This document shows, in pieces, positions 6,213 to 12,540 of a DNA stretch of 12,540 bases. A program made the translations under genes and the position numbers. Position 1 is the first letter of the stretch. Each line of letters opens with the position of its first letter. The notes beneath the pieces were generated by a model. The model did not search any database and had not been told where the DNA came from. It saw nothing but the letters and a program-made list of their open reading frames with translations. Origin of the DNA: JBBECJ01 sp041751795 (GTDB lineage: Bacteria; Chloroflexota; Chloroflexia; Thermomicrobiales; CFX8); contig JBGSWU010000445.1 in assembly GCA_041751795.1 (NCBI GenBank), positions 1-12,540 on the forward strand. Direction: 5' to 3'.

Positions 6213-8840
6213 GTGGCTAACTGGGTGTTGGGATTCGATGAGGGTCAGGGTGGTGACCGCGATCTGCTGGGAGGCAAAGGAGCAAACCTGGCCGAGATGA
6301 CGCGTCTAGGGCTTCCGGTTCCACCAGGATTCACCGTTACAACCGAAGCATGCCGCGCGTTCCTAGCCAGTGACGCAACATTTCCGAAAGCGCTCTGGGA
6401 ACAAGTACTCGACGGTGTGAAGCAGATCGAGCAAAGGATGGGCCGAACGTTCGGCGGGCGGGCTGATCCCCTGCTCGTCTCGGTTCGTTCTGGCGCGAAG
6501 TTCTCGATGCCTGGAATGATGGACACAATCCTCAATCTCGGATTAAACGACGAGAGCGTCGAGGGCCTTGCGGCAAGCACCGACCCACGGTTTGCCTGGG
6601 ACTGCTACCGGCGTTTGATTCAGATGTACGCCAAGGTCGTACTTAACGTCAGCAGCGACCACTTTGAGGATGCGCTCGATAATCTGAAACGCCGAGACGG
6701 TGTCAATCTTGACTACGAGTTAAGCGCAGACGCTTTGCGAGAGCTCGTGACGACGTTCAAGCAGATCGTCCAGCGCGATGCCGGTCGTCCATTTCCGGAC
6801 GATCCGTTCGAGCAACTGCGCGGATCGATTACGGCAGTCTTCAGTTCATGGAACAACCGCCGAGCCATCAACTACCGAAATCAAAATCACATCCCTCATG
6901 ACCTTGGAACAGCGGTCAACGTCCAGTCGATGGTGTTCGGAAACCTCGGCGCAGACAGCGCGACGGGCGTCGCGTTTACCCGGAACCCGTCAACCGGCGA
7001 GACGGGCATCTTTGGTGAGTTCCTCGTCAATGCCCAGGGGGAAGATGTCGTCGCCGGCGTGCGAACGCCGCAGCCTATGGCAGAAATGGCAGACCTCCCG
7101 GAACTAAAGCAGGCGTATGACGAGTTCAACGAAATTGCATCTCGACTTGAACAGCATTATCGCGACATGCAGGACGTTGAGTTCACGATCCAGAATGGCC
7201 GCCTGTTCATGCTCCAGACCCGGACCGGCAAGCGGACCGGACAGGCTGCCGTCAACGTTGCGGTGGACATGGTGGCCGAGGGCCTGATCAGCGAAGTCGA
7301 TGCCGTTCAGCGCGTTGAGCCCGCGCAACTCGATCAACTCCTGCACCCGATGATCGACCCGGACTACGCACCTGATGTCATCGCCGTTGGTCTCCCAGCC
7401 AGCCCAGGCGCTGCCACGGGCGCTATTGTTTACGATGCCGACGAAGCGAAACTCCGTGGCGATGAAGGAGAGCGCGTTATTCTCGTCCGAATCGAAACAT
7501 CCCCTGAAGACTTCCACGGGATGGTTTCTGCTCAGGCCGTGTTAACGGCTCGTGGTGGGATGACTTCTCATGCGGCGGTCGTAGCACGCGGGATGGGTAA
7601 ACCGTGCGTGGTCGGTTGTGGGGCGCTTGAAATCGACTACGCCAGCGGAACGATCCAGGTTGACGGTCGAACGCTGAAGAAGGGCGACTTCATCACGATC
7701 GACGGGGCATCCGGTCGAGTAATGGACGGCGAGGTACCGACGATCGAGCCGAACGTGGGTGGTAGCGTCGCGACCCTTCTCGGATGGGCCGACCAGCATC
7801 GACGCCTTGGCGTCCGGGCCAACGCTGATACGCCGCACGATGCGATAGTCGCTCGGGAATTTGGTGCGGAAGGCATCGGGCTGTGTCGAACTGAGCACAT
7901 GTTCTTCGAGGGTGAGCGCATCCTGGCGATGCGTGAAATGATTCTCGCCTCAAACGTCCGTGAGCGGCGCGCTGCTCTCGACAAACTGCTGCCGATCCAG
8001 CAGTCGGACTTTGAAGGAATCTTCCGAGCGATGGACGGGCTACCGGTTACGATCCGGACACTCGATCCACCGCTACATGAGTTTTTGCCGCACACAGACC
8101 ACGAGATGCAGGCGTTGGCCGATGACCTTGGGACAAGTGTCGAGACGATTCGGAACAAGGTCGCTTCGCTACAGGAAGCAAACCCGATGCTCGGTCACCG
8201 CGGTTGTCGGCTTGGCATTTCCTATCCGGAAATCACCGAGATGCAGGCCCGCGCAATTCTTCAGGCTGCGGTAGCGTGCGCCAAGGATGGCGTAACCGTC
8301 ATTCCAGAGATCATGATTCCACTCGTTGCCGACGTGAAGGAACTCGAACGGCAGCGAGAAGCAGTCGAACGAGTTGCTCGTGACGTCCTGAGCGAGTCAG
8401 GTCAGACCGTGGAATACAGCATCGGCACGATGATTGAACTCCCGCGCGCCGCGTTGACCGCCGAGCGAATCGCGGAGCATGCCGATTTCTTTTCCTTTGG
8501 CACGAACGACCTGACTCAAACGACGTTCGGACTCAGCCGTGACGATGCTGGGCGTTTCCTGCCGTTCTACGTCGAAGCCGGCATTCTCGAACGGGATCCG
8601 TTCGTGACGCTGGATGAGAGTGGCGTCGGTGCACTCGTCGAAATTGCCTGTGAACGCGGTAGGTCGACGAGACCCGACATCAAGCTCGGGATATGTGGCG
8701 AACACGGCGGAGATCCGGACAGCGTCGCCTTCTGCGAGCGTGCAGGGCTCGATTACGTCTCATGCTCTCCATTCCGCGTACCGATCGCTCGCCTCGCAGC
8801 GGCCCAGGCCGCACTAGGAGTCGCAGACCGCGACAAGTAG
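6213..8840 (+). CDS. ppdK: Pyruvate, phosphate dikinase
   Basis: Interconverts pyruvate, ATP and phosphate with phosphoenolpyruvate, AMP and pyrophosphate. It can serve gluconeogenic PEP synthesis or PPi-linked glycolysis in the cytosol. From the GTG at 6213 it has 875 residues, matching well-studied bacterial PPDKs. The N-terminal nucleotide-binding region starts with GGKGANLAEM (20-29) and includes VRSGAKFSMPGMMDT (91-105). The central swivelling domain carries the phospho-histidine in GGMTSHAAVVAR (448-459): H453 is the catalytic residue, and T451, two residues before it, is the residue targeted by the regulatory protein in plants and bacteria. The C-terminal PEP/pyruvate barrel includes RTEHMFF (559-565), RTLDPPLHEFLP (615-626), the FGTNDLTQ stretch (762-769) and the active cysteine in GICGEHGGDP (C828). 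The length and the T-S-H motif favour PPDK over PEP synthase. It probably shares a transcript with pcrA. No PPDK regulatory protein gene is in view. Confidence 0.97.
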   Translation: MANWVLGFDEGQGGDRDLLGGKGANLAEMTRLGLPVPPGFTVTTEACRAFLASDATFPKALWEQVLDGVKQIEQRMGRTFGGRADPLLVSVRSGAKFSMPGMMDTILNLGLNDESVEGLAASTDPRFAWDCYRRLIQMYAKVVLNVSSDHFEDALDNLKRRDGVNLDYELSADALRELVTTFKQIVQRDAGRPFPDDPFEQLRGSITAVFSSWNNRRAINYRNQNHIPHDLGTAVNVQSMVFGNLGADSATGVAFTRNPSTGETGIFGEFLVNAQGEDVVAGVRTPQPMAEMADLPELKQAYDEFNEIASRLEQHYRDMQDVEFTIQNGRLFMLQTRTGKRTGQAAVNVAVDMVAEGLISEVDAVQRVEPAQLDQLLHPMIDPDYAPDVIAVGLPASPGAATGAIVYDADEAKLRGDEGERVILVRIETSPEDFHGMVSAQAVLTARGGMTSHAAVVARGMGKPCVVGCGALEIDYASGTIQVDGRTLKKGDFITIDGASGRVMDGEVPTIEPNVGGSVATLLGWADQHRRLGVRANADTPHDAIVAREFGAEGIGLCRTEHMFFEGERILAMREMILASNVRERRAALDKLLPIQQSDFEGIFRAMDGLPVTIRTLDPPLHEFLPHTDHEMQALADDLGTSVETIRNKVASLQEANPMLGHRGCRLGISYPEITEMQARAILQAAVACAKDGVTVIPEIMIPLVADVKELERQREAVERVARDVLSESGQTVEYSIGTMIELPRAALTAERIAEHADFFSFGTNDLTQTTFGLSRDDAGRFLPFYVEAGILERDPFVTLDESGVGALVEIACERGRSTRPDIKLGICGEHGGDPDSVAFCERAGLDYVSCSPFRVPIARLAAAQAALGVADRDK

Positions 8841-8910
8841 GTTGTGGACGTCCGGCCACCCTGAACGTACACTAGGAGCGTGTCGACGATTGTGAAAGGT
8901 TCGACGGCGG

Positions 8911-9960
8911 TTGTCGAGTGTCAGGGAACGGTCGGAACAGCGCGAACGGTCTTGGCTAGCGCCGGCAGCGGCGCTAGCCGCTGATGCAACGCGCCAGATC
9001 GACGAAGTGCGCTGCGATCTCCGCACTGAATTTCAACGTGATCGGGATCGCATCCTCCACTGCAAGGCATTTCGTCGGCTGAAGTACAAGACTCAGGTGT
9101 TCCTCTCCCCTGCTGGCGACCACATGCGGACGCGGCTCACCCATACGCTCGAGGTGACGCAGATTGCCCGGACTATCGCACGCGCGTTGGAACTCAATGA
9201 AGACCTGACTGAGGCAATCGGACTCGGTCATGACCTCGGTCATACACCATTTGGGCATGCAGGCGAGCGAGCGATGGCAGCGGTTTTTTCCGGCTTCCGG
9301 CACAATGAGCAGAGCCTGCGTGTCGTCGACTGTCTCGAGCGTGACGGACGCGGGTTGAATCTCACGAATCAGACACGTGACGGAGTTTTGCGCCATTCGA
9401 AACCGGTAGAAACAATCACCGGAGAAGTCGCGGGAACACCTTCGACTGCTGAAGCGCAGGTCGTCAAGATCGCGGACGGCATCGCATACATCAATCACGA
9501 CCTTGACGATGCAATCCGTGGCGGGATGCTGCGCCTGTCCGACCTTCCGAGCATCGTGATCAATTGCCTGGGAGATTCACACGCCAAACGAATTGACACG
9601 CTGGTTGCCGACGTTGTCTCGCGTTCGCGGCCAAATCTTCAAGTTCCGTTTTCAGGCAGCGCACTAATTGAGTTGAGCGCTGAAACACTGCAGGCCACCG
9701 ACGCATTGCGAAATTTCCTGTTCGATCGAGTGTACAACCCGATTAACGAGCAACCCGCGACACTAAACGCCGAGCGAATTGTCCAATCTCTTTTCGCGTA
9801 TTATGTTGAACATCCGGATGACCTTCCAAGCATAATTGCTCCAGCGGTTTCGGGCGATTCGATAGATCGTCGCGTGGCAGATGTTGTCAGCGGGATGACC
9901 GACCGCTACGCGATTCACTGTTACGAAGACTTATTCATGCCTCGCTCTGAGGAGCTCTAA
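8911..9960 (+). CDS. dgt: Deoxyguanosinetriphosphate triphosphohydrolase-like protein (HD superfamily)
   Basis: Member of the bacterial dGTPase-like HD hydrolases, which cleave dNTPs to the deoxynucleoside and triphosphate and so shape dNTP pools. The 349-residue protein has the conserved block TEFQRDRDRILHCKAFRRLKYKTQVF (39-64). The metal-binding HD residues are H78 in RLTHT, H107/D108 in GLGHDLGHTPFGH, and a later aspartate in INHDLDD (194-200). The TTG at 8911 is the only start codon upstream of the family-typical N-terminus (RERSWLAP, 11-18) and follows a TGA at 8893 in the same frame. AAAGG at 8895-8899 is a weak, rather distant ribosome binding site. Codons 15-23 contain a perfect 11-bp inverted repeat. 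dnaG begins three bases after the stop, so the two genes are almost surely co-transcribed, linking dNTP control to priming. Substrate range within the family varies, so dGTP specificity is not claimed. Confidence 0.93.
   Translation: MSSVRERSEQRERSWLAPAAALAADATRQIDEVRCDLRTEFQRDRDRILHCKAFRRLKYKTQVFLSPAGDHMRTRLTHTLEVTQIARTIARALELNEDLTEAIGLGHDLGHTPFGHAGERAMAAVFSGFRHNEQSLRVVDCLERDGRGLNLTNQTRDGVLRHSKPVETITGEVAGTPSTAEAQVVKIADGIAYINHDLDDAIRGGMLRLSDLPSIVINCLGDSHAKRIDTLVADVVSRSRPNLQVPFSGSALIELSAETLQATDALRNFLFDRVYNPINEQPATLNAERIVQSLFAYYVEHPDDLPSIIAPAVSGDSIDRRVADVVSGMTDRYAIHCYEDLFMPRSEEL
8954..8979. repeat. Perfect 11-bp inverted repeat inside the start of dgt
   Basis: GGCTAGCGCCG (8954-8964) and CGGCGCTAGCC (8969-8979) are exact reverse complements around the tetraloop GCAG. 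In mRNA this is a very stable GC-rich hairpin starting 43 bases after the TTG start codon. No T tract follows, so it is not an intrinsic terminator. The coding sense is an alanine-rich LAPAAALA segment, which explains part of the GC richness but not the exact symmetry. Confidence 0.85.
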
Positions 9961-9963
9961 CCA

Positions 9964-11835
9964 ATGGCAAGTGGAACGCTGGATACTGTCAAGGAACGAA
10001 CGGACATCGTTGACCTCATCGGCACCGCCGTGCAGTTGCGCCAGACGGGGCGGAGTTTCAAAGGCCTGTGTCCATTCCACAATGAGAAGACCCCGTCATT
10101 TGTCGTCTACCCCGAGTCGCAGTCTTACCACTGCTTTGGTTGCGGTAAGAGTGGCGACATCTTCACGTACGTCATGGACACCGAGAATCTCGACTTTCGA
10201 GATGCGCTGAAGCAACTCGCCGATCGAGCAGGTGTTCAACTCGAAAGCCAGATGCAGCAGCGCCGCGATCCGGAACGAGATCGGGAACGCGATCAGTTAG
10301 TGGATCTTAATGAACGCGCGGCGGCATTCTTCTCGAATGTCCTATGGACATCCCCTTCGGCAAGCGATGCACGCGCCGTGCTCAAACGACGCGGCGTTGA
10401 TCGACGGACAGCCGAGCGATTCGGTATTGGCTTCGCTCCCGATTCGTTTGACGCGCTGAAAGGGCACTTTCTTACGCGAGATGTACCTGAAATCGATCTC
10501 GTCAATGCCGGTTTGCTGACGCGACGCGAAGAAGACGGCCGGACGTGGGATCGATTCCGCAACCGGATTACATTCCCAATTCGCAATCGCGAAGGGAAGG
10601 CTGTCGGTTTCGGCGCCCGGGCAATGGGCGACGCTCAACCGAAGTATCTGAATACGGCCCAGACCGCCATTTTCGACAAGCGCTCGCTGCTTTACGCTCT
10701 CGACAAGGCGTATGACTCAATCCGGCGATTGCGCTCGATCGTTATCGTTGAGGGCTACATGGACGCAATCGCGGCCCATCAGTTCGGCTACGAAAACGTC
10801 GTCGCGTCGATGGGCACCGCCTTGACGCCAACCCAGGTGTCATCGATCCGTCGCTACGTCGATCGCGTGTACCTCGCACTCGACTCCGATGCTGCAGGTC
10901 AACTCGCGACACTGCGTGGCATCTCTTCAATGCGTGAAAGCTTTGTCGACGATGAGCGGGTCGAGGTTCTGCCTGGAAACATGGTCCGGTTCGAACGGAC
11001 GCTGGGTGCCGAGATACGTGTTGTTCTCCTTCCACTTGGAAAAGACCCTGACGACTATATCCGCTCGGATCCGGCCGGCTGGCCAGCCGCTCTTGACGCA
11101 TCCGTTCCGCTGGTCGAGTACTTCCTGACTCAGTCCCTCGCCGGCATCGAAGATTCGCCGACCGCTCGAGCGAAGGCTTTACAGGACGAAGCTGTGCCGA
11201 TTCTGCGCGAAATCGGAGATCCCGTCGTGCTGTCGCACTACATCGCGATGACGGCGAGACTTCTTCGCTTCCGTGATACCGAAGTGCACGCTGCGGTCCT
11301 GAGGGGCCCGTCCCGTCGACGGGAGGAGCGAGCGCCGGTTCGCCCGAACGTTCTGGAGCGTCCTGCGGCCCACGACCCGGAATCCTATCTGGTCACCCTT
11401 CTCCTGCGCTATCCTCACGCTGCTCGTGACCAGCTGTCATCGATCGACCGCGACGACGTGCTCGATACGCGCCACCGTCTGATCATTGAAGCGCTGGCAT
11501 CCGGGCAATCCGAAGTTGAGATACTTCTCGCGAATCTTGACGAAGAAGTCGCGTCTTACGCCAGATCACTTCTTGCCGAACAGGAACGACGAGGAGCGAC
11601 TTTCCCTCTCGAAAGTAGTCGAGAGATACCAGTGGCAGTTCAGCGGCTCGCTCAGCGACGGTATGAATCCAGGCTCCGCCATGTCCAGTCAGAACTTCAA
11701 GCAGCGACGCAAGCTGGTGATACCGTCGCCGTCGCCGAGTATGTCCAGCGAATGAATCTTCTCGCTGAGAGAAAACAGTCTTTCGCCCCACGAGAAAGCT
11801 CCTACTTCCGAGACATCCGCAGCGTTGTGAACTGA
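9964..11835 (+). CDS. dnaG: DNA primase DnaG
   Basis: Makes the RNA primers for lagging-strand and origin synthesis, working with the replicative helicase DnaB. The 623-residue protein has an N-terminal CHC2 zinc finger (C36, H39, C57, C60 in CPFH and CFGC). A charged linker rich in Arg, Asp and Glu follows (about 97-112), then the catalytic core with the NRITFPIRN segment (200-208). TOPRIM motifs are IVEGYMDAIAAH (261-272; E263), LALDSDAAG (304-312; D307, D309) and LPLGKDPDDYI (356-366). The C-terminal third (about 465-623) is the position of the helicase-interacting domain and is weakly conserved. About 18 residues are inserted between DSD and GKDPDD relative to E. coli. The ATG at 9964 has GAGGAG nine bases upstream (9949-9954) and lies three bases after the dgt stop. 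No rpoD follows in this window; the next gene is convergent selA. Confidence 0.97.
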   Translation: MASGTLDTVKERTDIVDLIGTAVQLRQTGRSFKGLCPFHNEKTPSFVVYPESQSYHCFGCGKSGDIFTYVMDTENLDFRDALKQLADRAGVQLESQMQQRRDPERDRERDQLVDLNERAAAFFSNVLWTSPSASDARAVLKRRGVDRRTAERFGIGFAPDSFDALKGHFLTRDVPEIDLVNAGLLTRREEDGRTWDRFRNRITFPIRNREGKAVGFGARAMGDAQPKYLNTAQTAIFDKRSLLYALDKAYDSIRRLRSIVIVEGYMDAIAAHQFGYENVVASMGTALTPTQVSSIRRYVDRVYLALDSDAAGQLATLRGISSMRESFVDDERVEVLPGNMVRFERTLGAEIRVVLLPLGKDPDDYIRSDPAGWPAALDASVPLVEYFLTQSLAGIEDSPTARAKALQDEAVPILREIGDPVVLSHYIAMTARLLRFRDTEVHAAVLRGPSRRREERAPVRPNVLERPAAHDPESYLVTLLLRYPHAARDQLSSIDRDDVLDTRHRLIIEALASGQSEVEILLANLDEEVASYARSLLAEQERRGATFPLESSREIPVAVQRLAQRRYESRLRHVQSELQAATQAGDTVAVAEYVQRMNLLAERKQSFAPRESSYFRDIRSVVN

Positions 11836-11877
11836 TTGGCTTCTTGACCTCCACGACCCCACCGTCAAAGGCGAAGG

Positions 11878-12540
11878 TTAGTTTTCCAGGACGTGCCTGA
11901 TCGCCTCAATCAGTAGATCATCCTGATCAGGCAGGACTGTCCGGGCATCGATCGCGACACGACCATTGATGATTCGCGGCACGACGTGGGGTGAACCCGT
12001 GCGAAGGCGAGTCGCGATAGCGTCCGGGTTGGTCGCATCAATCTCGAGTGCAAACGATGGCAGTATTTTGCCCGGCAGCGATCCCCCGCCAATCACTGCC
12101 TCAGTCGAAACGAAACTGGTTCGGCTCCCAAGCGTCTGAGCCCAGCTGCGAGCCCGAGATTCGAGCCAATCGATTGATCGCGAGATCGACCACCAGACTG
12201 GGATTTGTTCTTCAGCTTCTCCTCGCAGGTAGTGGCGCAGCGTTGCTTCGAGCCCTGCCAGGCAAGTCTTGTCGGCCCGAAGCGCGCGAGCGAGCGGATG
12301 CCGCCGGATAACATCGACCACGCTGGCCTTGCCGAGAATCAGACCTGCCTGCGGCCCGCCCAGGAGTTTGTCACCAGACGCACAAACAACGTCTACCCCG
12401 GCGGCGATACTTTCACCCAATGTTGGCTCTTGGTCGATACCGTATTTGTCCGTATCGATAAGGCATCCACTGCCTACGTCCTCAAGTGACACAATTCCGC
12501 GACGATGAGCCAATTCAGCGAACGGACGCAGGTCAGGCCG
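11878..12540 (-). CDS. selA: L-seryl-tRNA(Sec) selenium transferase SelA, C-terminal part
   Basis: PLP enzyme that converts seryl-tRNA(Sec) to selenocysteinyl-tRNA(Sec) using selenophosphate, required for selenoprotein synthesis. The window holds the last 220 codons; the frame is open through base 12540, so the 5' part lies to the right. The TTG at 12511-12513 is not the start: upstream codons read RPDLRPFAE and continue into LAHRRGI, as in full-length SelA. Visible landmarks are EDVGSG and the PLP-lysine motif SGDKLLGGPQAG (Lys codon at 12367-12369), followed by HPLARALRADK and LAGLEATLRHY, all characteristic of SelA rather than other fold-type I PLP proteins. The C-terminal domain ends normally with TAA at 11878-11880. 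It is convergent with dnaG across a 42-bp gap. The partners selB, selC and selD are not visible here; selA commonly sits beside selB. Confidence 0.95.
   Translation of the reverse strand, partial: RPDLRPFAELAHRRGIVSLEDVGSGCLIDTDKYGIDQEPTLGESIAAGVDVVCASGDKLLGGPQAGLILGKASVVDVIRRHPLARALRADKTCLAGLEATLRHYLRGEAEEQIPVWWSISRSIDWLESRARSWAQTLGSRTSFVSTEAVIGGGSLPGKILPSFALEIDATNPDAIATRLRTGSPHVVPRIINGRVAIDARTVLPDQDDLLIEAIRHVLEN

Noticed and set aside
8880..8985. Short frame from a GTG at 8880 following AGGAG, overlapping the start of dgt in another frame
   Set aside because: The AGGAG is only one base from the GTG, the roughly 35-codon product has no recognisable feature, and dgt reads correctly in its own frame, so neither a leader peptide nor a frameshift is supported.
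10250..10300. Repetitive-looking GATCGGGAACGCGATC stretch in dnaG
   Set aside because: It encodes the RDPERDRERD charged linker after the zinc finger; the imperfect repetition is explained by codon use for Arg, Asp and Glu.
11836..11877. Possible terminator between convergent dnaG and selA (TTGAC 11844-11848 with GTCAA 11864-11868)
   Set aside because: The stem is only 5 bp with a 15-nt loop and no T tract on either side; too weak to call.
1..12540. Search for CRISPR arrays, insertion sequences, phage or defence genes and unknown gene cassettes
   Set aside because: No regularly spaced repeats, transposase motifs or unassigned long open frames are left once the listed genes are placed; the largest non-coding stretches are about 300 bp or less and are occupied by the tRNA, promoters and terminator.

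Overview
This is a core housekeeping stretch of a bacterial chromosome, with every major gene assignable to a known family. The strongest taxonomic hint is DnaG, whose TOPRIM region carries about 18 extra residues between the DxD motif and the LPLGKDPDD motif. From memory this resembles Chloroflexota (Thermomicrobia-like) primases. The gene orders tilS-hpt-ftsH and ppdK-dgt-dnaG, and the moderately GC-rich coding style, are compatible with that. The placement is an inference and was not tested by any search.

Layout: bases 54-3844 are transcribed leftward. Reading in that direction they hold a tRNA with CAU anticodon under a good sigma-70-type promoter, an intrinsic terminator, then tilS (tRNA-Ile lysidine synthetase), hpt (hypoxanthine phosphoribosyltransferase) and ftsH (membrane AAA+ zinc protease). 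ftsH also has its own extended -10 promoter in the hpt-ftsH gap. Bases 3845-3987 are a divergent promoter region. Bases 3988-11835 run rightward: pcrA/uvrD helicase, ppdK (pyruvate, phosphate dikinase), dgt-type dNTP triphosphohydrolase and dnaG primase. Gaps are 23 bp, 70 bp and 3 bp, so pcrA-ppdK and dgt-dnaG look like co-transcribed pairs. Convergent to dnaG, the 3' part of selA (selenocysteine synthase) runs off the right edge.

Functionally the left block combines tRNA decoding (TilS acts on CAU-anticodon tRNA-Ile), purine salvage and membrane protein quality control. The right block combines DNA repair and replication functions (helicase, dNTP pool control, primase) with a central-carbon enzyme. 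selA implies that the organism makes selenoproteins. There is no mobile element, CRISPR array, phage or defence island, and I see no undescribed multi-gene system. The items most worth a second look are the tRNA(CAU)-terminator-tilS leader with an 11-nt direct repeat on each side of the tRNA, and a perfect 11-bp hairpin just inside the TTG-started dgt gene.
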